Shown here piece after piece: positions 1-7,187 of a stretch of 21,138 nt of DNA; positions within the stretch are counted from its first letter, which is position 1, and each line of letters begins with the position of its first letter. The notes beneath the pieces were generated by a model that did no database searches, was not told the DNA's origin, and saw only the letters and a list, made by a program, of their open reading frames with translations. Source of the stretch: a virus; the IMG/VR virus record IMGVR_UViG_3300047560_001263, positions 1 through 21,138 of that record; one strand, 5' to 3'. The position numbers and the translations under genes are program-made.

Positions 1-10
1 GGCATTGCCC

Positions 11-43
11 AATACTAACAATACGATCAATACTAACAATACG
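11..43 (+). repeat. 15-bp direct repeat in the gp32 leader
   Basis: AATACTAACAATACG occurs at 11-25 and again at 29-43, so the period is 18 bp, and the second copy runs into the GGAG Shine-Dalgarno at 43-46. The stretch is A-rich and looks unstructured. T4 gp32 represses its own translation by binding an unstructured leader containing repeats next to the ribosome binding site; this repeat is well placed for that role, but the role is inference. Confidence 0.6.
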
Positions 44-52
44 GAGAATACT

Positions 53-985
53 ATGACAGATTTCGCAAAACTCAGAGCCAACTCTAAGAACTCTCTTCAG
101 AAGCTCACGTCCGAGTTGAACAAGATCAACGGCAACGGACAGACCGAGTCCTTCAAGGACGATCGTTTCTGGTATCCCAACGTAGACAAGGCAGGCAACG
201 GGTACGCAGTCATCCGATTCCTTCCCGCTCCCGGCGACGAGGACGTACCGTTCGTGCGTATGTTCGAGCACGGCTTCAAGGGTCCTACGGGTTCGTGGTA
301 CATCGAGAACTCTCTCACCACCATCGGCAAGCCAGATCCTGTAGGCGAGTACAACTCTATGCTGTGGAACAGCGGGTTGGAGTCCGACAAGGAGATCGCT
401 CGTAAGCAGAAGCGTAAGCTTCACTTCGTCTCTAACATCTACGTGGTCACTGACCAGCAGAATCCTGAGAACGAGGGTAAGGTGTTCTTGTTCAAGTACG
501 GCAAGAAGATCTTCGATAAGTTGAACGACGTGATGAATCCTTCCTTTCCGGATCAGGATCCAATGAACCCGTTCGACCTGTGGGCGGGTGCTAACTTCAA
601 GTTGAAGATCCGCAACCTCGAGGGCTATCGCAACTACGATAAGTCGGAGTTCGCTGCTCCCGGTCCTCTGTCGAACGACGACGAGGAGATGGAGAAGATC
701 TGGAAGAAGACGCACTCGTTGAAGGCGTTCTTGGATCCTTCCAACTTCAAGCCGTACGAGGAGTTGAAGGCCAAGCTGAATCGTGTGTTGGGTCTCGACG
801 GGTCTACTGCGGGCTTCACACCCGAGGTAGCGCGTAAGAAGGCTGCTGAGGTAGACTTGCCTTGGCAGACCGAAGAGGCTGCACCGGCGCCTAAGCTGAA
901 GGCTAAGGAGGCTCTTACATCTCGCATCTCGGAAGACGAGGACGAGGACATGGAAGAGTTCTTCTCTAAGTTGAACGACAAGTAA
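53..985 (+). CDS. 32: gp32-like single-stranded DNA-binding protein
   Basis: Replication and recombination ssDNA-binding protein of the T4 gp32 family, which coats ssDNA cooperatively at phage forks. The 310-residue protein has the family order: a basic N-terminal segment (residues 5-24), an OB-fold core with DKAGNGYAVIRFLP (45-58), EHGFKG (72-77), the basic run RKQKRK (117-122) and ENEGKVFLFKYGKKIFDK (139-156), then an acidic tail (294-302) of the type that binds partner proteins. The ATG at 53 is chosen because GGAG at 43-46 lies six bases before it; an in-frame TTG at 5 lacks such a site and would only add Asn/Thr-rich repeat residues. Oddity: T4 gp32 binds zinc through one His and three Cys, but here only the His (H73) remains, and CPVC is replaced by DPVG (95-98). 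The protein has no cysteine at all. Family assignment is near certain. Confidence 0.95.
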   Translation: MTDFAKLRANSKNSLQKLTSELNKINGNGQTESFKDDRFWYPNVDKAGNGYAVIRFLPAPGDEDVPFVRMFEHGFKGPTGSWYIENSLTTIGKPDPVGEYNSMLWNSGLESDKEIARKQKRKLHFVSNIYVVTDQQNPENEGKVFLFKYGKKIFDKLNDVMNPSFPDQDPMNPFDLWAGANFKLKIRNLEGYRNYDKSEFAAPGPLSNDDEEMEKIWKKTHSLKAFLDPSNFKPYEELKAKLNRVLGLDGSTAGFTPEVARKKAAEVDLPWQTEEAAPAPKLKAKEALTSRISEDEDEDMEEFFSKLNDK

Positions 986-990
986 GAGAG

Positions 991-1016
991 AAGGGGGCGA
1001 AGAGCCCCCTTTTTTT
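991..1016 (+). terminator. Rho-independent terminator after gp32
   Basis: A perfect stem GGGGGC (993-998) / GCCCCC (1004-1009) with a five-base loop is followed by seven T (1010-1016), six bases after the gp32 stop. The flanking A991-A992 can extend the stem by pairing with T. It separates gp32 from the convergent holin gene that ends at 1018. On the other strand the base run after the stem is only partly T-rich, so it works mainly for gp32. Confidence 0.93.
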
Positions 1017-1017
1017 A

Positions 1018-1494
1018 TTAGTTCTTGCCCGCTATCTTTTCTTGTCCGCGGGTCCAGGCTGCTACGCCGAGGATGGCGCCGAAGGCCATGTGAATGAGGC
1101 CTCCGTTGTCCAGTGTAATGGACTTCCAGGGTATGTACTGCATACCCTTGATGAACTGGGGCATGAACATCGCGATGATGGGGAATGCCACGAAGTCGCA
1201 GAAGCACATGAGCATGTACAGCCAACCCATGGCTGGTCGCCACATGGACTTCATCCAGGGCTCGTTCTCTTTGGCGTTCTGAGCCTCCCACTGCTGCTTC
1301 TCCAACTCGATCTTGGCCATCTGCGCTTCTGCTGACAGCTGCTGAGTAGCTGAAGCGGAAGATCCGCCCACCGAGACTGCTACGTAGGGTGCAGATTGGT
1401 TGATGTTGGCAGCTGCGCCCTTGGTGGCTGGTGGGATCTCGTCCATTGCCGGCTTGGCTACCGGTTCTTCTTCTTGTGTACCGAACTTGGGCAT
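1018..1494 (-). CDS. Holin, GTA/3TM-type small membrane protein
   Basis: Probable holin that permeabilises the inner membrane and releases the endolysin encoded just upstream. The 158-residue protein has a low-complexity Ala/Pro/Glu N-terminus (1-50), a charged helix with EKQQWEAQNAKENEPW (65-80), then the WRPAMGW signature (85-91), which is typical of the 3TM holin family found in gene transfer agents and alphaproteobacterial phages. One clear hydrophobic segment spans about 88-112 and a second 132-149; a third is not obvious. The start ATG at 1494 has GGAGG overlapping the last endolysin codons, with five bases of spacing, so the two genes are translated together. Its position after a GH19 endolysin supports the call. 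It could alternatively be a membrane protein of other function. Confidence 0.8.
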   Translation of the reverse strand: MPKFGTQEEEPVAKPAMDEIPPATKGAAANINQSAPYVAVSVGGSSASATQQLSAEAQMAKIELEKQQWEAQNAKENEPWMKSMWRPAMGWLYMLMCFCDFVAFPIIAMFMPQFIKGMQYIPWKSITLDNGGLIHMAFGAILGVAAWTRGQEKIAGKN

Positions 1495-1495
1495 A

Positions 1496-2116
1496 TTATC
1501 CTCCGAATATCTCTAGTGCTGCCTCGTAGTGTTCTTGTCTGTCTTTGAGGCCGATGGTACCGCCGTTGATCTTCTTAGTGACTGTGACGACGTCTCCCTT
1601 GTCCGCCCACTGGTTCAACTCGCGAGAGTCCCAGAACCAGCCAGCAGACCACGCGGCGCCTTCCTCGTCCTTCAACCACTCGGTGGCCTCTTCCAATGCC
1701 ATGTTCATGTCAGCGGCAAAGGCTGCGTAGTTGGACTTACCGGTCAACTGGATCAGACCGCGACCGCAATAACGATAACCATCTCCACTAGCCTCGTCCC
1801 CGTTACCCATACGATTAGAATAGACTCTGTTAGCGATCTTCTCAGGGTTACGAGCATAAGCCGACGTATCTACTCCGCGAAAGTACTTCGGGAATATGAC
1901 TTTCAGCCTATCGGCCGAGTACATAAGATTCTCTTTGATGGTCCTCAATCCACCAGACTCATGCCCGACCTGAGCCAGAAACATGGATATACGCTGGGGA
2001 TTGTTTATCTCGTAGAACTCCATCACTTCATTCAATGGATCTACGTATCTCTGAATCACTTCCTCGTCAGTGTCTTCAAAGAACTCATTCAGTTGTTCTG
2101 AGGTTACTAATGGCAT
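1496..2116 (-). CDS. Endolysin, glycoside hydrolase family 19
   Basis: Cell-wall hydrolase for host lysis, acting on the glycan strands of peptidoglycan. The 206-residue, single-domain protein shows the phage GH19 pattern: FLAQVGHESGG (46-56), ENLMYSADRL (62-71), YRYCGRGLIQLTG (114-126) and a helical C-terminus ending in LKDRQEHYEAALEIF. The probable catalytic acids are Glu53 and Glu62, nine residues apart as in known phage GH19 endolysins. There is no signal peptide, so export must depend on a holin, and the holin gene follows after one base. The ATG at 2116 is preferred over an in-frame ATG at 2122, because AGGAG (2123-2127) abuts the latter but is six bases from the former. A hairpin lies on the ribosome binding site and a late promoter box lies upstream. 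Confidence 0.93.
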   Translation of the reverse strand: MPLVTSEQLNEFFEDTDEEVIQRYVDPLNEVMEFYEINNPQRISMFLAQVGHESGGLRTIKENLMYSADRLKVIFPKYFRGVDTSAYARNPEKIANRVYSNRMGNGDEASGDGYRYCGRGLIQLTGKSNYAAFAADMNMALEEATEWLKDEEGAAWSAGWFWDSRELNQWADKGDVVTVTKKINGGTIGLKDRQEHYEAALEIFGG

Positions 2117-2125
2117 ACACATCTC

Positions 2126-2148
2126 CTATATCATGAGTCATAATATAG
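2126..2148 (-). promoter_or_regulatory. Hairpin overlapping the endolysin ribosome binding site
   Basis: On the minus strand CTATAT (2148-2143) pairs with ATATAG (2131-2126). An inner ATG/CAT pairing and one U-G wobble give about ten pairs around a three-base loop. The 3' arm contains the first two bases of the AGGAG for the endolysin. It could dampen endolysin translation, as an RNA structure does for the T4 lysozyme gene, but the stem is AU-rich and function is unproven. Confidence 0.4.
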
Positions 2149-2174
2149 GGGAAAATCACACGCAAATTGCTCAA

Positions 2175-2182
2175 TATTTATT
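2175..2182 (-). promoter_or_regulatory. Late promoter box for the lysis cassette
   Basis: The minus strand reads AATAAATA, seven of eight bases of the T4 late consensus TATAAATA. It lies about 60 bases before the endolysin ATG in the only intergenic gap of this block. A perfect 12-bp palindrome abuts it upstream. Confidence 0.6.
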
Positions 2183-2184
2183 AT

Positions 2185-2196
2185 TGATTTAAATCA
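2185..2196. repeat. 12-bp perfect palindrome TGATTTAAATCA
   Basis: A perfect palindrome lies two bases upstream, in the minus sense, of the AATAAATA late box, between the end of the M15-peptidase protein and the lysis genes. It could be an operator-like site, but the segment is AT-rich and chance cannot be ruled out. Confidence 0.3.
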
Positions 2197-2229
2197 GTTT
2201 ATTTTAATCAGATCCGATACGAGACCCAT

Positions 2230-4722
2230 TCAGTTCGTAGCGGCAGCCATCTGACCCAGCATCTCCACTGAGGACTGACTCTGCTTCTGTGGCTTAGCTG
2301 AGGGAGCTGCGGCAGCCCTCGCCTTCGCTTCTGACTTCTGTTTTGGCTTAGGAGCGGGAGCTGACTCTCTCTGAGGAGGGGATGAGGGAACCAACTGATC
2401 TATGGCTGCGCCGGCTACACCAGTGGCTGCCTGTACAGCGGCGCCACCAGGGATCATACCGAGGGAAGACTTCATCGCTTCCTTGGCATTGCCCTGAGAT
2501 AGGTGATAGGCAGTCTCAGCGCCTGAGATGACCTGACCTGCAACGGGAACGAATCCAGCGCCGAACTTGAGAGCGGAGAAAGCAGTCCCTAGCATAGACG
2601 ACTCTTCCTGCTTAGGAGCTTCGACCTTCTGAGCGGACTTAGTGCCCTTCGCGAACTGTGGTACGAGGGGCTTCAGTGTGCCCTTGACTCTAGCTTCTTC
2701 CGCTGCCTTCTTCTGCTGTTCGTACAGCCTCTGCTTCTCTTCTAGGACGTTGCGCCACTCGTACTGGTCTGCTGCCCTACGAGATGATGCTGCTAGTGCT
2801 GCTTGTTCTGGAGAGACTCTGGCTGACTTACCACCGCGCTCTTCTAGACCGATGGAAGTCTCTGCGCCCAACATTCTTCTGTTGATGAGCTCGCCGCCGG
2901 AGTACTGAGTTCCGGTATTCTTAGCATGCTCTCTGGCCAGGTACCTTTCCTTGTTGAACTGATCTCTCTGAGAGTCCGACATAGCTGACCAGTCGATGCC
3001 TGTCTCTGCTAAGGCTTTCTCTGACTCCGACATACCAGTGTAGAGGCCACCCGTCTCACCAAGGCCGCTGTCTTCCTTCATCATCCTCTGCAGGTTGCTG
3101 AAGATCTTCTGATGAGCAGGATCTACGCTACCTAACTGACCCTTGCTGATGGCTTCAAGTACTTCAGGAGTGTTGTACCCGTACTCGTTCTGTACGTTCT
3201 TCATCATCTGATCAGTTATCTTCTTGGTCTGACCAGCCGGGACTACCGTGTCGCCCTGATTGAGTACAGTCATATGAGCTGATGGTCCGGACATGCGCAC
3301 GCCGTCCTTACCCATGATCAGTTCTGGACCCTCTTCGCCGACGATGGCAGGACCAGTGTTCGGTACGTAGTCAGATCCTTCCGCGTACTGAGGAGGCATC
3401 ATAAGACTAGGGTTGCCGCCCTCGTTGCGACCCATGGAGAAGTGCATCGTGTCGACCGAGCTCTTCCAGTTTCCACCCCATCCTAGTCCGTACTTAGCCG
3501 CCATAGCAGCGATTCCGTCTGGAAGGTTGTCCTTGCCGTAGCCGAACGGATACTTCGGATTCTTGTACTGGCGAGCATCCGCATTGGTTGCCCAGTGACG
3601 TGGTATTCCCTGAGCGTCCATCTTGAACATCGGGTTGTCGTCGGGATTGATGTCGATCGCCATAGCCTTGCCGTGCCACATAGCTGAGGGACGATAGCCG
3701 CCGATCGCTTTGATCTGATAGCCGGAAGACTCGAGCTCACTGACGAATCCCTGGAAGTTTCCTGCATACTCCTTCGCTACCTGATACGACTTACCAGCAC
3801 GTGTCTTCAGAGTAGCTATGTTTCCGGTGATCGTTGGTGCTTGTCCACCAGGACCTGGCGCTGCTGGAGGAGCCGTTCCGGGAGCGCCACCGGGAGCTGC
3901 GCCTCCGGGAGGACGAGTAGATCCCTCGTTGAGCTTCTTCAGAGACTCCGCGTCTATCTCTACTTCGCCGGCAGTGATCTCCATCTGCTGCGAGTTGTAG
4001 ATGAGCTCGTCTGAGGTGAAGTTGATCTCTTCGTCGCCTACAGGACCCTCTTCTTCTGGATAAGCCGCGTCGCCCGCTGACATGGGAGCTCCGGCTACTT
4101 GCTGACCGCCCTCTGCTGCAGACTTCCTTCTGGCGATCTCTTCGTCAGACGGCTTGTTGAAAGGGTTTAACCACTCTCCCCATGTCTGGTACTTGTTGGC
4201 GTCTTCTATGCTGGCTACTAGTCCTGCACGAGCTTCTGGAGAAGCGTTCGATTCATCCAGCGGATCTAGCTTAGCTATCTTGCTGATGCCGTAAGCGGAA
4301 GCCACAGACCAAAGCAATGGAGCTGCGAAGCCCTTCGGCAGGTAGTCTAACAGATCTAGGAGAGAAGACGGGTCCATTCCACCGCCTCCGTCGCTACTGG
4401 TAGCTGGTCCGCTTCCGAGTCCCTTCTGATCTAGCTTCTGATAGATCTTCTGCAGGACAGCGTTCTGCTGGTACTTAGCTTCTATGGACTGCGCTAGAAT
4501 CGTGTTCTGAGCGTTGGTCTCGTTGGTCAGCTTGTTGATGGAAGCCACCAAGGGATTGTCGTCGTTCTCGTCTTCGTCTCTGGTACCGATGGCAGACTGC
4601 GCGTCTTTGCTGACCGCTGAGTACACCGAGGGAAACAACGCTGAGAGAGCTGTCTGACCGACCGCTTTACCGGCGCTCTTAGCTGCTGAACCCACGTCTT
4701 GAAGGAGAGTCGTCTTGGCCAT
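2230..4722 (-). CDS. Large tail/virion protein with M15 D,D-peptidase domain
   Basis: Probable structural tail protein of 830 residues with a peptidoglycan endopeptidase domain. Order: an N-terminal module containing GQTALSALFPSVY (22-34) that is shared with the upstream gene; an Asn/Gln-rich helical segment (60-100); a Gly linker; a hydrophobic stretch (120-150); a Pro/Gly-rich linker (268-298); an M15 peptidase domain (about 300-432); then GPAIVGEEGPELIMG (457-471), a motif common in tape-measure-type proteins; charged helices (580-690); a hydrophobic region (710-778); and a Lys/Ala/Pro-rich tail. The zinc site is visible as HGKAMAID (H350, D357) and DTMH (catalytic D424, H427). Its start overlaps the previous stop as TGATG and lacks its own Shine-Dalgarno, so translation is coupled. 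I infer wall penetration during infection. It may also contribute to tail length or hub assembly. Confidence 0.8.
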   Translation of the reverse strand: MAKTTLLQDVGSAAKSAGKAVGQTALSALFPSVYSAVSKDAQSAIGTRDEDENDDNPLVASINKLTNETNAQNTILAQSIEAKYQQNAVLQKIYQKLDQKGLGSGPATSSDGGGGMDPSSLLDLLDYLPKGFAAPLLWSVASAYGISKIAKLDPLDESNASPEARAGLVASIEDANKYQTWGEWLNPFNKPSDEEIARRKSAAEGGQQVAGAPMSAGDAAYPEEEGPVGDEEINFTSDELIYNSQQMEITAGEVEIDAESLKKLNEGSTRPPGGAAPGGAPGTAPPAAPGPGGQAPTITGNIATLKTRAGKSYQVAKEYAGNFQGFVSELESSGYQIKAIGGYRPSAMWHGKAMAIDINPDDNPMFKMDAQGIPRHWATNADARQYKNPKYPFGYGKDNLPDGIAAMAAKYGLGWGGNWKSSVDTMHFSMGRNEGGNPSLMMPPQYAEGSDYVPNTGPAIVGEEGPELIMGKDGVRMSGPSAHMTVLNQGDTVVPAGQTKKITDQMMKNVQNEYGYNTPEVLEAISKGQLGSVDPAHQKIFSNLQRMMKEDSGLGETGGLYTGMSESEKALAETGIDWSAMSDSQRDQFNKERYLAREHAKNTGTQYSGGELINRRMLGAETSIGLEERGGKSARVSPEQAALAASSRRAADQYEWRNVLEEKQRLYEQQKKAAEEARVKGTLKPLVPQFAKGTKSAQKVEAPKQEESSMLGTAFSALKFGAGFVPVAGQVISGAETAYHLSQGNAKEAMKSSLGMIPGGAAVQAATGVAGAAIDQLVPSSPPQRESAPAPKPKQKSEAKARAAAAPSAKPQKQSQSSVEMLGQMAAATN

Positions 4723-7187
4723 CAGGAGTTACTCATTGGGAGCGCCGCTCCGTTGTTGTTGTTCTTGAACAGGTACGGATAGAACTTGTTGAAGTCGCCC
4801 ACGTCAGGAGACTTAGTATCTACGCAGAGCTCGTCCTGTGCTCCCTTGCCGCCGGACTCCGTTCCCAAGTAAGCGTCCACACCGTTCGATCCCTGTGGTT
4901 CTCTGAGCAAGCTGTCCTGAGAAGGTCCTCCGCCGACTTCTCCGTAGGAACCGGTCGATCCAGAAGCGAACTCGTCTGGAGTCCTTGACAGGTTCTCCAT
5001 CATCTCTGCCGATCTGCCAGCCACAGATCCCGTCTGCGCCTTGCCGGAAGAGATGAGTCTGTCTATAGCCGCGTTGGTCTCTTCTGGCATAGAAGGAATC
5101 GAGTCAGGAGATCCCTGCACCATAGCTTTCTTCTGCATAGCTGCGATGTCTGCCTTCATGCCCAGCACGTCGCCGACCTTGTTTCCATAGGGTACTACCG
5201 GAGCAGCGCCCATTTCCAGTGCATGGAACTCGCCGGCGTCCGCTTCTGACTTCTTGATCGATGGCATGCCGGTCAAGCTGGCCGCTTCGGTCTCCGCGAT
5301 CTCTCTCATGGCTTGCTGTTGCGCCGCTTCTTCTCTGAGCTTGGCTACTCCTTCCATGTGAGACGGAGTTACCTTGCCGGCCGCCTTCAGTCTGTCTATG
5401 GCGTCGTAAGCAGCTGACTGGTCTACGTTCGCTAGAGTCGGGTCGCCAGATGGAGTAAGCTTCGCTCCTCCCATCGGCGTTCCAGAAAGCATTCCGCCGA
5501 GGTCTCCGGGAGCTACTGCAGAGGCCTTTACTTGCTTCACTCCGCCAGAAGCAGCTGCCGCTGGAGTAGTAGCCGCTGGAACAGCTTGATTGGATGGAGC
5601 AGCCTGCTGACCGCCAGCTGCCTGCTTTCCGTTGAATACCTTCATCCAGTCCGCTGCGTAGGCATTGACCGTAGCTGCCGAGACGTCGTTGCTCTGACCC
5701 CTGATGTTGCCGGTATACCAAGCTACAGGGATGCGAGACACGTCGCCGTTGGCCTGCTTCAGGAACTTCTCTGCATGAGACCTAGCTACCGCTCTCTGTA
5801 CGTCGTACGGAGCTGACATGGCTGTAGGGTACTGAGACACGTCTATGCCCGCAGCTGCAGCCGCTCCCTTCCATGTGGAGTTGGTGAACTGAAAGTAGCC
5901 GGAAGCTGAGCTGCTCGGGTTCTTGATGTTCTGTCCGCGAGACTCCTTGAACATGATCGTGTCGAGGATGGTGTCGATCTGAGAGCCGCCCGATCCGTAC
6001 TGCCTCTCTCCGCCGCTTCCCTGACCGACGTAACCCGACTGCTGAAAAGATCCCGCTCTCTGTACGTCCGCCGCTACCGACTCTGCCGTCTGTGGCTTGC
6101 CGTCGAAGCCCTTGAAGGCTCCCTTTCCTGCGGGCGTCTCTCCGAATGCAGGCGTCTCCGTCTTCTCTTCGAACTTACCCTGAGGAGTGGTAGTCGTGCC
6201 GCTGCCGCCCGTTCCTCCGCCGGTACCGCCTCCAGTGCCTCCGCCAGTTCCTCCGGGAGACTCGTTAGCTGGAGCGGAATCTAGTCCGCCGCCCATTCCG
6301 CCCGACTGCTGGCTAGCTCCGAGTACGGTCAGCGTCAGCTTGTCTACGTTGAACTTCAGCAGTCTGGAAGTGTAGGTGATCTTGTCTGCCATGAAGTCCA
6401 GGACGCGTCTGCCGTCGCCACCCTTGCCCCTAGCTCTTCTGATAGCTTCCGTCTCCGCGCCTTCAGCCACTGACCCATCATTGGATCCCATCATGTAGCC
6501 GATGCCGCCGCCAGCTAACAGACCGCCGAGCATGCCGAGCATGCCGAGCTTTCCCTTACCGCCCTTTGGTCCTGCAGGAGGTGGACCCTTCGGACCGGGG
6601 GCACCCCTGTTGATCCCTGGCAAGTCTACGTTCAGTCCGCCTCCGCCGCCGCTCTTGATGGCGTTCAGCGCGTTCAGTATCTGGTTGAGAGTGGTGTTGA
6701 TCTTCTGCTCTTGTACGAGAGACTGCTTGATCAGGGAAGTGTTGGTGTCGGTAGAGGACTTGATCGCGGCTATGGACAGCTTCAGGTCCGCCACGTCTCT
6801 CCTGCTCTGGTTCTCTCTGTTCTCTCTGGCTTCTTTGGTGCCGCGGGCCTTCTTACCCTTGTACAGACTAGGGAAGAGCGCTGACAGTGCCGTCTCTCCC
6901 ACCGCTCCGGCCGCTCTTCTGAGGATTCCTGGACCGGCTTCTTCTGGAAGCTCGGTCTCTACCTCTACTTTATCTGGAGCGGGTTCTGGTTCTGACTTGG
7001 CCTTCTCTACGTCCTCCACGACGTTGGCCTTGTGATTCTCCTTGAGGATCTCTGCTAACTGCTTGGGTACCGCGACTCCGTTGTAGTCTACGATGTTACC
7101 CTTGTCGTCTATGTAGTAGGCATCGCCCCAAGCGACGATGAAGAGGACGTGACCCTGAGCGTTCTTCTTCTTGTGTTTACCGGCCAT
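4722..7187 (-). CDS. Large tail/virion protein with lytic transglycosylase domain
   Basis: Probable structural tail protein of 821 residues with a glycan-cutting domain. Order: a small N-terminal domain (1-55, with HVLFIVAWGDAYYIDDKG); an acidic linker; a module with GETALSALFPSLY (97-109) shared with the next gene; a charged helix and coiled-coil-like segment (115-178); a poly-Gly linker; a hydrophobic glycine-rich segment (214-235); a Gly-Thr repeat linker (311-330); an SLT-type transglycosylase domain (about 402-520); then a long Ala/Ser-rich C-terminus. The catalytic Glu415 sits in FKESRG, followed by SASGYFQFTNSTW (427-439), as in SLT/lysozyme-like enzymes. It starts inside the frameshift extension of the gp26-like gene, where tape measure genes usually sit. 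A weak ribosome binding site suggests coupling. The exact place in the virion is unknown. Confidence 0.8.
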   Translation of the reverse strand: MAGKHKKKNAQGHVLFIVAWGDAYYIDDKGNIVDYNGVAVPKQLAEILKENHKANVVEDVEKAKSEPEPAPDKVEVETELPEEAGPGILRRAAGAVGETALSALFPSLYKGKKARGTKEARENRENQSRRDVADLKLSIAAIKSSTDTNTSLIKQSLVQEQKINTTLNQILNALNAIKSGGGGGLNVDLPGINRGAPGPKGPPPAGPKGGKGKLGMLGMLGGLLAGGGIGYMMGSNDGSVAEGAETEAIRRARGKGGDGRRVLDFMADKITYTSRLLKFNVDKLTLTVLGASQQSGGMGGGLDSAPANESPGGTGGGTGGGTGGGTGGSGTTTTPQGKFEEKTETPAFGETPAGKGAFKGFDGKPQTAESVAADVQRAGSFQQSGYVGQGSGGERQYGSGGSQIDTILDTIMFKESRGQNIKNPSSSASGYFQFTNSTWKGAAAAAGIDVSQYPTAMSAPYDVQRAVARSHAEKFLKQANGDVSRIPVAWYTGNIRGQSNDVSAATVNAYAADWMKVFNGKQAAGGQQAAPSNQAVPAATTPAAAASGGVKQVKASAVAPGDLGGMLSGTPMGGAKLTPSGDPTLANVDQSAAYDAIDRLKAAGKVTPSHMEGVAKLREEAAQQQAMREIAETEAASLTGMPSIKKSEADAGEFHALEMGAAPVVPYGNKVGDVLGMKADIAAMQKKAMVQGSPDSIPSMPEETNAAIDRLISSGKAQTGSVAGRSAEMMENLSRTPDEFASGSTGSYGEVGGGPSQDSLLREPQGSNGVDAYLGTESGGKGAQDELCVDTKSPDVGDFNKFYPYLFKNNNNGAALPMSNS
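6211..6255 (-). repeat. 12-bp tandem repeat encoding a Gly-Thr linker
   Basis: Units begin at 6211, 6223, 6235 and 6247 (last one partial); each minus-strand copy encodes Gly-Gly-Gly-Thr. Copies differ at third codon positions, so the repeat is kept for the protein. It forms a flexible linker before the transglycosylase domain of the 821-residue protein. Confidence 0.7.

Noticed and set aside
5-52. In-frame TTG at 5 as the gp32 start, adding an Asn/Thr repeat
   Set aside because: The ATG at 53 has GGAG at the right distance and starts the conserved part; the added residues only translate the DNA repeat.
1529-2101. 190-codon open frame antisense to the endolysin
   Set aside because: It mirrors a clear GH19 gene, has no recognisable motif or ribosome site, and arises from the codon bias of the real gene.
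5104-5721. 205-codon minus-strand frame inside the transglycosylase protein gene
   Set aside because: Ser/Arg/Gly-rich out-of-frame translation of a GC-rich gene with no motif; the other frame has an intact SLT domain.
6502-7035. 177-codon plus-strand frame rich in Pro and Ser
   Set aside because: Antisense shadow of Gly/Lys-rich codons; no domain and no promoter.
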